Assembly: GCA_030603695.1 (NCBI GenBank)
Contig: JAUVXF010000016.1
Span: forward strand, 1-64,000
Reading direction: 5' to 3'
Source: Natronohydrobacter sp.
GTDB lineage: Bacteria > Pseudomonadota > Alphaproteobacteria > Rhodobacterales > Rhodobacteraceae
Length of the DNA: 64,000 nt
The position numbers were made by a program, and so were the translations under genes. Shown here piece after piece: positions 7,294 through 16,199 of the stretch. Under the pieces are notes generated by a model. That model had not been told where the DNA came from and ran no database searches. It saw nothing but the letters and a program-made list of their open reading frames with translations. Position 1 is the stretch's first letter. The number at the start of each line of letters is the position of its first letter.

Positions 7294-8949
7294 TCACCTC
7301 GAAAACTTCTTATACTTCACGCGCTTCGGCTCTAAGGCATCTGGCCCAAGGCGGCGTTTCTTGTCGTCTTCATAGGCCGCGAAATTACCTTCGAACCACT
7401 CCACATGCGCCTCGCCTTCGAAGGCTAGGATATGGGTGCAAAGGCGGTCAAGGAAAAAGCGGTCGTGGGAGATGATCACCGCGCAGCCTGCGAAATCTTC
7501 CAGCGCGGCTTCCAGCGCTTGCAGGGTTTCCACGTCCAGATCGTTGGTGGGTTCGTCCAGCAGCAACACATTGCCGCCCGCGCGCAGCAATTTTGCCATA
7601 TGCACGCGGTTGCGCTCTCCGCCCGACAGAAGGCCCACTTTCTTTTGCTGATCACCGCCTTTGAAGTTGAACGCCCCCACATAGGCGCGCGAATTCACCT
7701 CTGCATCGCCCAGAACAATCACATCCAGCCCGTCAGAGATTTCTTCCCAGACCGTTTTATTCGCATCCAGCGCATCGCGGGATTGGTCGACATAGGACAG
7801 CTTTACGGTGTCGCCAAACTCCACTGTTCCCTCATCGGGCTGTTCCTGCCCTGTCAGCATGCGAAACAGGGTGGATTTGCCTGCCCCATTGGGGCCGATC
7901 ACGCCCACAATCCCGCCCGGCGGCAGCGCAAAACTTAGGTCTTCGATCAAGAGGCGGTCGCCATAGCCCTTTTTCAGGCCGGTAATCTCAATCACCTTGC
8001 CGCCAAGGCGCGGGCCATTGGGAATGATGATCTGCGCGCGTCCGATCTTCTCGCGCTCTGATTGGCTGGCCTTTTCCTCATAGGCCTGAATGCGCGCCTT
8101 GGATTTGGTCTGCCGCGCTTTTGCGCCCGCTCTGATCCATTCCAATTCGCGCTCCAAGGATTTCTGGCGCGCTTTGTCCTCGCGGGCTTCCTGGCTCAGG
8201 CGTTTGGCCTTTTGTTCCAGCCAGCTGGAATAATTCCCTTCATAGGGAATGCCGCGCCCGCGATCGAGTTCCAGAATCCAGCCTGTGATATCATCCAGAA
8301 AATACCGGTCATGGGTGACAATCAGGATCGTGCCCTTGTATTCGATCAGGTGCTTTTGCAGCCATGCGATTGTTTCGGCATCCAGATGGTTGGTCGGTTC
8401 GTCCAGAAGCAGCATATCGGGCGCTTCCAGCAGCAGCTTGCACAGCGCCACGCGGCGGCGTTCCCCCCCCGACAGGGTGGTAACATCGGCGGTATCGGGC
8501 GGGCAGCGCAGCGCTTCCGTGGCCACATCAATCTGGCTGTCCAGATCCCACAGGTTTTCGGCGTCAATCTCATCTTGCAGGCGGGCCATTTCATCGGCGG
8601 TTTCGTCCGAATAGTTCATGGCCAGTTCGTTATAGCGATCCAGCTTGCCCTGTTTTTCGGCCACGCCCAGCATCACATTGCCGCGCACATCAAGGCTTTC
8701 ATCCAGTTGCGGTTCCTGTGGCAGATAGCCCACGCGCGCGCCCTTTGCCGCCCAAGCCTCGCCGGTGAAATCCTTGTCCATGCCCGCCATGATGCGCAGC
8801 AGGGTGGATTTGCCCGCGCCGTTCACGCCCACAACCCCGATTTTCACGCCCGGCAAAAAGGACAGGCGGATATTTTCAAAACATTTCTTGCCGCCCGGAT
8901 ATGTCTTGGAGACACCATCCATGTGATAAACATATTGATAAGACGCCAT
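7294..8949 (-). CDS. ettA: Energy-dependent translational throttle protein EttA (ABC-F ATPase)
   Basis: The 551-residue soluble protein has two ABC ATPase domains and no transmembrane part. It shows Walker A GVNGAGKST and GPNGAGKST, signatures LSGGERRRV and LSGGERNRV, and Walker B LLLDEPTNHLD and LLLDEPTNDLD. Full-length similarity in pattern, including the start MASYQYVYHMDGVSK, fits EttA, which binds the ribosomal E site and gates the first elongation step according to the ATP/ADP ratio. The start at 8949 is preferred to 8985 because GCGGAGC lies about 10 bases upstream. It is divergent from the amino-acid ABC operon. Confidence 0.95.
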   Translation of the reverse strand: MASYQYVYHMDGVSKTYPGGKKCFENIRLSFLPGVKIGVVGVNGAGKSTLLRIMAGMDKDFTGEAWAAKGARVGYLPQEPQLDESLDVRGNVMLGVAEKQGKLDRYNELAMNYSDETADEMARLQDEIDAENLWDLDSQIDVATEALRCPPDTADVTTLSGGERRRVALCKLLLEAPDMLLLDEPTNHLDAETIAWLQKHLIEYKGTILIVTHDRYFLDDITGWILELDRGRGIPYEGNYSSWLEQKAKRLSQEAREDKARQKSLERELEWIRAGAKARQTKSKARIQAYEEKASQSEREKIGRAQIIIPNGPRLGGKVIEITGLKKGYGDRLLIEDLSFALPPGGIVGVIGPNGAGKSTLFRMLTGQEQPDEGTVEFGDTVKLSYVDQSRDALDANKTVWEEISDGLDVIVLGDAEVNSRAYVGAFNFKGGDQQKKVGLLSGGERNRVHMAKLLRAGGNVLLLDEPTNDLDVETLQALEAALEDFAGCAVIISHDRFFLDRLCTHILAFEGEAHVEWFEGNFAAYEDDKKRRLGPDALEPKRVKYKKFSR

Positions 8950-9124
8950 TGCCTTTGCTCCGCGTGAAATGGGGTTTGTTCTCACCTACAAGGGGCAGGG
9001 CGGGCGCGCAAGGCTTGTGCGCAGTGCCGATTTCGGTTGTGAAATGGGCTTTTGGGGCGCGTGAAGGCTTGCAAATGCCATCTCTCTGCGTGCAAATGGT
9101 GAAAATCTGATCAAATCGGACATC
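8950..9124. promoter_or_regulatory. Divergent promoter region between ettA and the ABC operon
   Basis: These 175 bases separate two divergent start codons and must hold both promoters. No confident -35/-10 pair or operator palindrome was found by eye. Confidence 0.4.
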
Positions 9125-9898
9125 ATGCCCCAGACGCCCGTCATCGAGATTCGCAATCTGCATAAGGCTTACGGCCAGCTAGAGGTGCTCAAAGGCGTCA
9201 GCATTGCCGCGCAAAAGGGCGATGTTGTCTCGCTGATCGGGTCTTCCGGTTCGGGCAAATCCACGCTGTTGCGCTGTTGCAACCTGCTGGAAGACAGCCA
9301 GCAAGGCGAGATCTTGTTCAATGGCGAGCCTGTGCGCTGGAAAGGGCAGGGCGCAACCCGCCAGCCTGCCGACCGGGCGCAAGTTACCCGCATTCGCACC
9401 AATCTGAGCATGGTGTTCCAAAGCTTCAACCTGTGGGCGCATATGACGGTGCTGCAAAATGTGATGGAAGCCCCGGTGCATGTGCTGAAACAAGATCGCG
9501 CAGAGGTGGAAAGCCGCGCGCGTGCGCTGCTGGACAAGGTGGGTATTGGCGACAAGGCCGATGTTTACCCCGCGCAAATGTCGGGTGGCCAGCAACAACG
9601 CGCCGCGATTGCGCGCGCGCTGTGCATGCAGCCAGAGGCGCTGTTGTTTGATGAACCCACCTCTGCCCTTGATCCAGAGTTGGAACAAGAGGTGGTGCGC
9701 GTCATCCGTGCGCTGGCGGAAGAAGGGCGCACAATGCTGATTGTCACCCATGATATGCGCATGGCCGCCGATGTGTCCGATCATGTGGTGTTTTTGCATG
9801 ATGGCCGGATTGAAGAACAAGGGCCACCAGAAAGCCTGTTCAAGACGCCGCAATCTGCGCGGCTAAAACAGTTCCTCAGCCATTCTTTGGCGGAATGA
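9125..9898 (+). CDS. Polar amino-acid-type ABC transporter ATPase (HisP/OccP-like)
   Basis: The 257-residue protein has Walker A GSSGSGKST, Q-loop VFQSFNLW, signature MSGGQQQR, Walker B ALLFDEPTSALD and the H-loop VTHDM. The short insertion before the Q-loop (RIRTNLSMVFQSFNLW) is typical of HisP, OccP and NocP ATPases. It powers import at the inner membrane together with the periplasmic binding protein and two permeases that follow. The ATPase comes first and the binding protein starts 37 bp downstream. The downstream gamma-glutamyl ligases suggest the cargo is an amine or basic amino acid; that is inference. Confidence 0.92.
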   Translation: MPQTPVIEIRNLHKAYGQLEVLKGVSIAAQKGDVVSLIGSSGSGKSTLLRCCNLLEDSQQGEILFNGEPVRWKGQGATRQPADRAQVTRIRTNLSMVFQSFNLWAHMTVLQNVMEAPVHVLKQDRAEVESRARALLDKVGIGDKADVYPAQMSGGQQQRAAIARALCMQPEALLFDEPTSALDPELEQEVVRVIRALAEEGRTMLIVTHDMRMAADVSDHVVFLHDGRIEEQGPPESLFKTPQSARLKQFLSHSLAE

Positions 9899-9935
9899 GG
9901 CAACCCAAACCCAAAACCGAGTTAGGGAGATTACA

Positions 9936-10670
9936 ATGAAAAAGACAACCTTTGCCATTATTGCCGCTGCTTTCGCGGCGTCCGGCGCAATGGCGCAAGA
10001 TGTTGTGCGCATGGGGTCAGAGGGGGCCTACCCCCCCTATAACTTCATCAATGACGCAACTGGCGAGTTGGATGGCTATGAGCGCGAGTTGGGCGATGAA
10101 ATCTGCCGCCGGGCAGAGCTGAATTGCGAATGGGTGATCAATGACTGGGATACGATAATTCCCAATCTGGTATCGGGCAATTACGATACCATCATGGCGG
10201 GCATGAGCATTACAGAGGCCCGGATGGAAGTGATTGCCTTCTCGCAAAACTATCTGCTGCCAGAGCCTTCGGCGTTTATCGGGCTGGCTGATACCGATGA
10301 AAGCGCGCGCGACACTGGTGTGATTGCAGCGCAATCCAACACCATTCAGGCGGCTTTCGTGGCCGATAGCGATGCCGATTTGCTGGAATTCCCCACCCCG
10401 GATGAAACCATTTCCGCCCTGCGCAATGGCGAGGCTGATGCCGTTCTGGCCGACAAGGCGTTTCTTGCGCCCTATGTTGCCGATTCCAATGGCGAGTTGG
10501 TCTTTCTGGGCGATGATGTGATTTTGGGCGGCGGGATCGGGATTGGCCTGCGCCAGTCTGATGATGCGCTGCGCGATACGCTCAACGCGGTAATTGACGA
10601 GATGAAGGCCGATGGATCGCTGAATGCGATGATTGAAAAGTGGTTCGGCCCTGATCATCCGAAATTCTAA
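9936..10670 (+). CDS. Periplasmic amino-acid-type substrate-binding protein (SBP family 3)
   Basis: A signal peptide (MKKTTFAIIAAAFAASGAMA, cut before QDV) precedes about 224 mature residues of the family-3 fold. Landmarks are GAYPPYNFI, the LDGYERELGDEICRR helix, IIPNLVSGNYDTIMAGMSIT and the hinge-side AALRNGEADAVL-type segment. These resemble lysine/arginine/ornithine and octopine/nopaline binding proteins. The tyrosine in YPPYNF and the arginine in TEARMEVIAF are expected ligand contacts. A strong hairpin follows the stop codon and probably raises its yield over the permeases. Confidence 0.92.
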   Translation: MKKTTFAIIAAAFAASGAMAQDVVRMGSEGAYPPYNFINDATGELDGYERELGDEICRRAELNCEWVINDWDTIIPNLVSGNYDTIMAGMSITEARMEVIAFSQNYLLPEPSAFIGLADTDESARDTGVIAAQSNTIQAAFVADSDADLLEFPTPDETISALRNGEADAVLADKAFLAPYVADSNGELVFLGDDVILGGGIGIGLRQSDDALRDTLNAVIDEMKADGSLNAMIEKWFGPDHPKF

Positions 10671-10678
10671 GATAATTG

Positions 10679-10708
10679 GGGCCGGGCAGTGTAACTGCTG
10701 CCCGGCCC
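10679..10708 (+). terminator. Intercistronic hairpin between binding protein and permease genes
   Basis: A perfect 11-bp stem, GGGCCGGGCAG paired with CTGCCCGGCCC, encloses an 8-base loop and has no T-run. Placed just after the binding-protein gene, it likely stabilises the upstream mRNA or partly attenuates readthrough, giving the usual excess of binding protein over permease. Confidence 0.8.
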
Positions 10709-10718
10709 TGCCGCCCCC

Positions 10719-11600
10719 ATGTTCAGCTTTTGCACAGATCCCTCTGTCCTGCCGGATTGGCAATGGTTCGCCTGTTACCTGACAAACGCGACCCATTTGC
10801 AATTCTACCGCGCCTTTGGCGTGGTGCTGGTGCTATTGGCGATCACGGCCCCTGTGGCGCTGGGCATGGGTATGTTGGGCGCGCTTGCGCTGCGCTCTCG
10901 GTTTGCGCCTTTGGTGTGGTTTGGCAAAGGCTATGTCAATATCGTGCGCGGTGTGCCCGATATCGTGTTTTTCCTGTTCGTGCCAATCGCGCTGGGGCAG
11001 GGGATTGAATGGGTGATGCACCAGATCAACTGCCCGGACTGGGATCAGCCCATCCGGCAGGGTAATGATTTCATTGTCTGCCGCGAGGCCAAGGTTCCGC
11101 CCCTGAATTCGGCAGCTTGGGTCTATCAGCTTTATGCCTTCCTGATGGCGGTTGTGGCCTTTGCGTTGGTCTTTGGGGCTTTTGCCGCCAATACGCTGCA
11201 TGGCGCGATGCAGGCTGTGCCGCGTGCCCAGATCGAAACGGCCGAAGCTTACGGCATGACCCGCGCGCAAGCATTCCGCCGGATTGTGCTGCCGCAAATG
11301 TGGGTCTATGCGCTGCCGGGCCTGTCGAATATCTGGCAAATCCTGATCAAGGCCACACCGCTTTTATTCCTGCTTGGCATTCAGGATATTGTCTTTTGGG
11401 CGCGCGAGTTGGGGGGGCAGAAAACCTCGCTCTTTGCCTATCCGCACCCGGATTGGCGGATGTGGTATTTCTTGGGCCTGTTGTGTTTTTACCTGTTCCT
11501 CACATGGGGGTCAGAGCGCGCCTTCGCGCGGCTGAATGCGCGGCTGTCGCGCGGGCAGGCCACGGCGGCGGGCGAGCGCATGCGAAAGGCCGCCGCATGA
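10719..11600 (+). CDS. Amino-acid ABC transporter permease 1 (HisQ/OccQ-like)
   Basis: The 293-residue inner-membrane protein has about five transmembrane helices. It carries the EAA loop characteristic of this class (IETAEAYGMTRAQAFRRIVLP), which docks on the ATPase. An insertion near residues 100-130 (MHQINCPDWDQPIRQGND) with charged residues and cysteines is longer than in the E. coli proteins. The ATG at 10719 starts 10 bases after the hairpin. Its TGA overlaps the ATG of the second permease, so the two are translationally coupled. Confidence 0.9.
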   Translation: MFSFCTDPSVLPDWQWFACYLTNATHLQFYRAFGVVLVLLAITAPVALGMGMLGALALRSRFAPLVWFGKGYVNIVRGVPDIVFFLFVPIALGQGIEWVMHQINCPDWDQPIRQGNDFIVCREAKVPPLNSAAWVYQLYAFLMAVVAFALVFGAFAANTLHGAMQAVPRAQIETAEAYGMTRAQAFRRIVLPQMWVYALPGLSNIWQILIKATPLLFLLGIQDIVFWARELGGQKTSLFAYPHPDWRMWYFLGLLCFYLFLTWGSERAFARLNARLSRGQATAAGERMRKAAA

Positions 11601-12448
11601 GAACCTGCGCTGAAAGTTTTGACGCCTATATCCTGCGCGCACTGGGGCGTGATTACGGGGAAAACCTGTTGCCGCGGGGTTTGGATATCACCACCTGCGA
11701 CCAAGTGTTTCTGATCGCAAGCGGGCTGATCTGGAATATCTATTTTGCCGGGCTGGCAATTATAATCGGCTTTGGGCTGGCCGTTGGCGTGGCCGTGGCG
11801 CGGTTTGGCGAAAGCCGTATTCTCAGCCCGTTGGCGGGTGGGTTTATCTTTGTCTTCCGTGGCTCGCCGCTGTTTATCCAGTTCTTTTTCTTCTATTCGG
11901 CCTTTGTGCTGTTGCCGCGCTCTGGCATTGATATTCCGCTGGGTTTTGTCACGCTGACAGTGAATACCTCTGCCCTGACCACGGCGCAGGTGGGGGGGCT
12001 GGTGGTGCTGGTGCTCAATACAACCGCCTATTCGGCAGAGCTTTTTCTTGGCGCGCTGCGCAGCATTCCGAAAGGTGATCTGGAAGCCGCCGATGCTTAC
12101 GGCATGTCGGGGTTCACCAAATTCCGCCGCGTTGTGTTCCCTTCTATGCTGCGGTTGGCATGGCCCAGTTACACGAATGAGGCCATTTTTCTAACCCATT
12201 CCACCACGCTGGTTTTTCTTTCGGCCTTTCCCGCGCGACAGCAATCGGGCGAGGCGTTTTATTACGCCCGATATTTTGTGGATCAAACCTTCAACCCGTT
12301 TTTTGCCTATCCTCTGGTTGCGGCCTATTTCGTTGTGCTGACGCTGTCGATTATCGGCGCATTTGGCCTTGTGAACCGCCATCTCAACCGCCACCTTCCG
12401 CAAGAGCGGCGCGCGCGCTACCGGTTCCGCCCGCAATATCTACGGTGA
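11597..12448 (+). CDS. Amino-acid ABC transporter permease 2 (HisM/OccM-like)
   Basis: The ATG at 11597 overlaps the upstream TGA (ATGA) and gives 283 residues. A much longer open frame back to 11117 lies wholly inside permease 1 in another frame and is not the start. About five membrane helices are visible, with the EAA loop LEAADAYGMSGFTKFRRVVFP. A cytoplasmic or periplasmic N-terminal stretch of about 35 residues (ITTCDQVF region) precedes the first helix. It pairs with permease 1 as a heterodimer. The stop is 3 bases before the ligase gene, which ties transport and metabolism into one operon. Confidence 0.9.
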   Translation: MRTCAESFDAYILRALGRDYGENLLPRGLDITTCDQVFLIASGLIWNIYFAGLAIIIGFGLAVGVAVARFGESRILSPLAGGFIFVFRGSPLFIQFFFFYSAFVLLPRSGIDIPLGFVTLTVNTSALTTAQVGGLVVLVLNTTAYSAELFLGALRSIPKGDLEAADAYGMSGFTKFRRVVFPSMLRLAWPSYTNEAIFLTHSTTLVFLSAFPARQQSGEAFYYARYFVDQTFNPFFAYPLVAAYFVVLTLSIIGAFGLVNRHLNRHLPQERRARYRFRPQYLR

Positions 12449-12451
12449 AGC

Positions 12452-13777
12452 ATGTCTCTTGATCCGCGCCTGTTAAACAATATCCGCGTCGCTGTGGCCG
12501 ATCTGAATGGCCATGCGCGCGCAAAGCGTGTGCCTGCGGTGCAATATAATGCCCTGATGGCGGGAGAGGTGAAAATGCCCCTCTCGGCGCTTAATCTGGA
12601 TATCTGGGGCAATGATATCGCAGACAGCCCGTTTGTATTTGAAACGGGCGATGCCGATGGCTTTTTGCGCCCGACAGAGCGCGGGCTTTTGCCAATGCCA
12701 TGGATCGGGCCAGATGCCGCCATGCTGCCAATGTGGATGTATCACGCCGATGGCCGCCCGTTCGAGGGTGATCCCCGCCATGCACTTGCGCGCATCAAGG
12801 CGCGCTATGAGGCGCTGGGGCTGCGCGCTGTAACGGCCACAGAGCTGGAATTCTATTTGATAGATGACACGGAAGAGCGGTTTTTGCCGCCCATAAGCCC
12901 TGTCTCTGGCCGCCGTGCAATGGGGGCGGCCACGCTGTCCATGCGGATGCTGGACGAATTCAACGCCTTTTTCGATGCCCTTTATGCCGGGTGCGAGGCC
13001 ATGGGGATCGAACCCGATACCGCCACATCAGAGGCCGGGCCGGGCCAGTTTGAAATCAATCTGCATCATGGCGATGACCCTTTGAAAATGGCGGATGATA
13101 CATGGCTGTTCAAAATCCTTGTGCGGCGCTTGGCGCGCTCGCATGGGATGGCGGCCAGTTTCATGGCCAAACCCTATGCGGCGGCCTCTGGCAGCGGGCT
13201 GCATCTGCATGCATCGCTGGTGGATGACGCGGGGCGCAATGTGTTTGACAATGGCGGGCCAGAGGGTAGCGCCATGCTGCGCCATGCCATTGGCGGTGTA
13301 TTGGCGGCCATGCCGGATTCTGCGCTGATCTTCGCGCCCCATGCCAATAGCTATGCGCGTCTTGTGCCGCATGCCCATGCGCCAACAGGGGTGGCTTGGG
13401 CCTATGAGAACCGCACGGCCTCTGTGCGCGTGCCGGTCGGGGCACCCAAGGCGCGGCGGCTGGAACACCGCACTGCCGGGGGCGATGTGAACCCCTATCT
13501 GTTGATGAGTGCCGTTCTGGGGGCCATGTTGATAGGGATAGAGGATCACATCACCGCGCCCGCACCTGTCACAGGTGACGCCTATTCGCAAAACCTGCCG
13601 CAAATTCCGGGTACATGGGCAGAGGCGGTGGACAGTTTCGCCCACTCTCCCCATATGCGGCGCATATTCGATCCGGTGCTGATAGATAACATGGTGCGCA
13701 CCAAGCGGCAGGAAATGGCCGGGGTTGCGGCGCTGTCGGAACAGCAGCTCTTGGACTTGTATCTTGAATCTGTCTAG
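12452..13777 (+). CDS. Glutamine-synthetase-family ligase, gamma-glutamylputrescine-synthetase-like (first copy)
   Basis: The 441-residue protein has the GS beta-grasp N-terminus (RVAVADLNGHARAKRVP) and catalytic domain. Visible active-site elements are ATELEFYLID, EAGPGQFEINLHHGD, GSGLHLHASL and the arginine-rich NRTASVRVP. It lacks the adenylylation loop of the true GlnA at 35-36.5 kb. Relatives such as PuuA and GlnT attach glutamate to amines or amino acids using ATP. Its position directly behind the ABC transporter suggests it acts on the imported compound. It is clearly different in sequence from the second copy at 14844, so the two are old paralogues, not a recent duplication. Confidence 0.85.
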   Translation: MSLDPRLLNNIRVAVADLNGHARAKRVPAVQYNALMAGEVKMPLSALNLDIWGNDIADSPFVFETGDADGFLRPTERGLLPMPWIGPDAAMLPMWMYHADGRPFEGDPRHALARIKARYEALGLRAVTATELEFYLIDDTEERFLPPISPVSGRRAMGAATLSMRMLDEFNAFFDALYAGCEAMGIEPDTATSEAGPGQFEINLHHGDDPLKMADDTWLFKILVRRLARSHGMAASFMAKPYAAASGSGLHLHASLVDDAGRNVFDNGGPEGSAMLRHAIGGVLAAMPDSALIFAPHANSYARLVPHAHAPTGVAWAYENRTASVRVPVGAPKARRLEHRTAGGDVNPYLLMSAVLGAMLIGIEDHITAPAPVTGDAYSQNLPQIPGTWAEAVDSFAHSPHMRRIFDPVLIDNMVRTKRQEMAGVAALSEQQLLDLYLESV

Positions 13778-14063
13778 TGGTCTGCCCCAGAGGGAAGGTT
13801 CCGTTATGCAGGGCAGAGATGGGGGGCGTGGGGATATTGACAAAGCCGCGCAGCGTCGGGCCGCGGTGCGGCGATCTGGCTTTGAGGCTATGCGCTTTAT
13901 GGAGGCAAAGTCCGAACGAAACGGAAGCTAAGCGCAGGATGCAGCCAAATCGCCGTGCCGGGGGGCGGCCCGGCGATGCGCGGCGGCCTTCGGCCTTGAC
14001 TCCGCGCTTGGTGCTCAGCTCCAACGTCCCCTAACCGCTGAAACCCGCCTTCTGGGTATCTTG
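13776..14063 (+). repeat. Dispersed intergenic repeat, copy A (left end - core - right end)
   Basis: The left end begins at the preceding stop codon (CTAGTGGTCTGC, then GAAGGTTCCG). The core spans about 13843-14011 and is bounded by AAGCCGCGCAGCG and ACTCCGCGCTTGG. The right end runs to GGGTATCTTG. The core matches copies B (24580), C (28524) and D (22018). Relative to its ends it has the same orientation as C and the opposite orientation to B and D. The core contains a stem, ATCGCCG with CGGCGAT. It encodes no plausible protein. Confidence 0.85.
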
Positions 14064-14142
14064 TGCGCGGATCAGAATAGAGGCACCTTGTCAGGGCAGA
14101 GGGTGCAATGCTAAATTTGATCAAATCTAATGAGAGTGTCAG

Positions 14143-14847
14143 ATGAAAATCGGTATCCTGCAAACAGGTCAGGCCCCGGAGGTGCTGCGCACCACCCTTG
14201 GGGATTATCCGGCCATGTTCGCGCGCCTGCTTGCGGGCCATGGCTTTGAATTCCAGACTTGGCATGTCGAGGCGATGGAATTCCCCCGCGCGATAGCGGA
14301 TGCCGATGGCTGGCTGATTACCGGATCGCGCCATGGGGTGTATGAAGATCACCCTTTCATCGCGCCGCTAGAGCAGTTTGTCCGCGATGCCTTGGGCGCG
14401 GGGCGGCCTGTGGTGGGTATCTGCTTTGGCCATCAGATCATGGCGCAGGCGCTGGGCGGGAAAGTGGCAAAATTTGCTGGCGGCTGGGCCGTGGGGGCGC
14501 AGCGCTACCAGTTTGGCGATACCGAACTGGCCCTGAATGCCTGGCATCAGGATCAGGTGCTTACCCCGCCCCAAGGTGCGCAAACCCTTGCAGCCAACGC
14601 GTTTTGCGCCCATGCAGCGCTGGCTTATGGCGCGCATGGGTTTTCCGTGCAGGCCCATCCTGAATTTGAGGATAGCTTTATCAAAGGGCTGATAGACACA
14701 CGCGGTCGCGGCGTTGTGCCTGATACCCTGCTTGAAAGCGCGCTTGCCCAACAGGGCGAGCCGCGCGACAGTGACAAGATCGCCGCGCGCATAGCCGCGC
14801 ATTTCAAACAGCATGCGCCCGCGCATGCCGGATCGGAGGGCCAATGA
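14143..14847 (+). CDS. Class I glutamine amidotransferase-like protein
   Basis: The 234-residue protein is a stand-alone class I GATase domain. The nucleophile elbow is GICFGHQ (Cys), and the His-Glu pair sits in QAHPEFED. WLITGSRHGVYED resembles GMP-synthase-like and yeast/actinobacterial amidase families. In this operon it sits between two gamma-glutamyl ligases and an FAD oxidase, the slot taken in the Puu pathway by a gamma-glutamyl-GABA hydrolase. PuuD has a different length and motif pattern, so the hydrolase role is inference. Its stop overlaps the next ATG (ATGA). Confidence 0.82.
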   Translation: MKIGILQTGQAPEVLRTTLGDYPAMFARLLAGHGFEFQTWHVEAMEFPRAIADADGWLITGSRHGVYEDHPFIAPLEQFVRDALGAGRPVVGICFGHQIMAQALGGKVAKFAGGWAVGAQRYQFGDTELALNAWHQDQVLTPPQGAQTLAANAFCAHAALAYGAHGFSVQAHPEFEDSFIKGLIDTRGRGVVPDTLLESALAQQGEPRDSDKIAARIAAHFKQHAPAHAGSEGQ

Positions 14848-16199
14848 GCCTATGGAAAGAACAGATTCCCGAAGCCGCGCGTGAATTCCTGTCAGGTCGC
14901 CGCCTGGACGAGGTGGAATGCATCATTGCCGACATGGCGGGTGTGGCCCGTGGCAAGGCCATGCCGGCCTATAAATTTGATGAAAACTCCAAATACTACC
15001 TGCCCACATCGATCTTTCTGCAAACCATAACCGGGGGCTGGGCCGAATTCCGCGATGGCGCGGATCTGGAACCCGACATGATCATGCGGCCCGATTTCTC
15101 TACGGCCACTGCCGCGCCCTGGACAGCGGATTGGACATTGCAAATCATCCATGACGCCGAAGATCAGGATGGCAACCCCATCACCACCGCGCCGCGCAAT
15201 GTCCTCAAGCGGGTGTTGGAACTGTATCGCGCCGAAGGATGGCAGCCTGTCATTGCGCCGGAGATGGAGTTTTTCTTCGTCGCCCGCAATCTTGATCCCA
15301 ATATGCCCATCATCCCGCCCATGGGCCGCACGGGGCGGCGGGCGGCTGCGCGCCAAGCCTATTCCATGTCGGCCGTAGATGAATACGGCAAGGTGATAGA
15401 CGACATCTATGATTTTGCCGAGGCCATGGGGCTGGAGATTGACGGCATCTTGCAAGAAGGGGGCGCGGGGCAGGTTGAAATCAACCTAGCCCATGGCGAC
15501 CCGCTGAACCTGGCCGATCAGGTGTTTTACTTCAAACGCATGATCCGCGAGGCCGCTTTGCGCCATGACATGTTCGCCACCTTCATGGCCAAGCCCATAG
15601 AGGGCGAGCCGGGAAGTGCCATGCATATTCACCATTCGGTGCTGGATGTGAAAACCGGGCGCAATCTCTTTTCCACCGAAGAGGGGAAAAGCACAGATGA
15701 ATTCATGCATTTCATCGGCGGGTTGCAGCGCCATTTGCCCTCTGCCGTGGCGCTGATTGCCCCTTATGTGAACAGCTATCGCCGCTATGTGCCAGATTTC
15801 GCGGCGCCGATAAATCTGGAATGGGGCTATGACAACCGCACCACCGGCTTGCGCGTGCCCATTTCTGCCCCGGCTGCGCGGCGTGTGGAAAACCGCTTGG
15901 CGGGGATGGATTGCAACCCATATCTGGGGATCGCGGCTTCTCTGGCCTGCGGATATCTGGGGTTGAAAGAACGGATCGGCCCGCGCGAGGAATGCCGCAC
16001 CAATGCCTATATGGACGAGGATGAATTGCCCCGCACCCTTGGCAGCGCGCTGGATTTGTTCGATGATGCCACGGCCCTGCATGACATTCTTGATCCCGAA
16101 TTCAGCCGGATTTACGCGGCTGTAAAGCGCGATGAATATAACGAGTTCTTGCAAGTTATCAGCCCATGGGAGCGTGAGCATCTGCTCTTGAACGTATGA
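14844..16199 (+). CDS. Glutamine-synthetase-family ligase, gamma-glutamyl amine synthetase-like (second copy)
   Basis: The 451-residue protein shows the GS fold: VECIIADMAGVARGKAMP at the N-terminus, APEMEFFFVAR, EGGAGQVEINLAHGD, GSAMHIHHSV and NRTTGLRVP as active-site segments. It is closer in pattern to PuuA-type gamma-glutamylputrescine synthetases than the first copy is. It starts by ATGA overlap with the amidotransferase and ends by ATGA overlap with the FAD oxidase, so the three are co-translated. Expected reaction: ATP-dependent joining of glutamate to a primary amine. The exact substrate is unknown. Confidence 0.87.
   Translation: MSLWKEQIPEAAREFLSGRRLDEVECIIADMAGVARGKAMPAYKFDENSKYYLPTSIFLQTITGGWAEFRDGADLEPDMIMRPDFSTATAAPWTADWTLQIIHDAEDQDGNPITTAPRNVLKRVLELYRAEGWQPVIAPEMEFFFVARNLDPNMPIIPPMGRTGRRAAARQAYSMSAVDEYGKVIDDIYDFAEAMGLEIDGILQEGGAGQVEINLAHGDPLNLADQVFYFKRMIREAALRHDMFATFMAKPIEGEPGSAMHIHHSVLDVKTGRNLFSTEEGKSTDEFMHFIGGLQRHLPSAVALIAPYVNSYRRYVPDFAAPINLEWGYDNRTTGLRVPISAPAARRVENRLAGMDCNPYLGIAASLACGYLGLKERIGPREECRTNAYMDEDELPRTLGSALDLFDDATALHDILDPEFSRIYAAVKRDEYNEFLQVISPWEREHLLLNV

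Noticed and set aside
11117-11596. N-terminal extension of the second permease
   Set aside because: It lies inside the first permease in another frame; the ATGA overlap at 11597 gives the normal family start.
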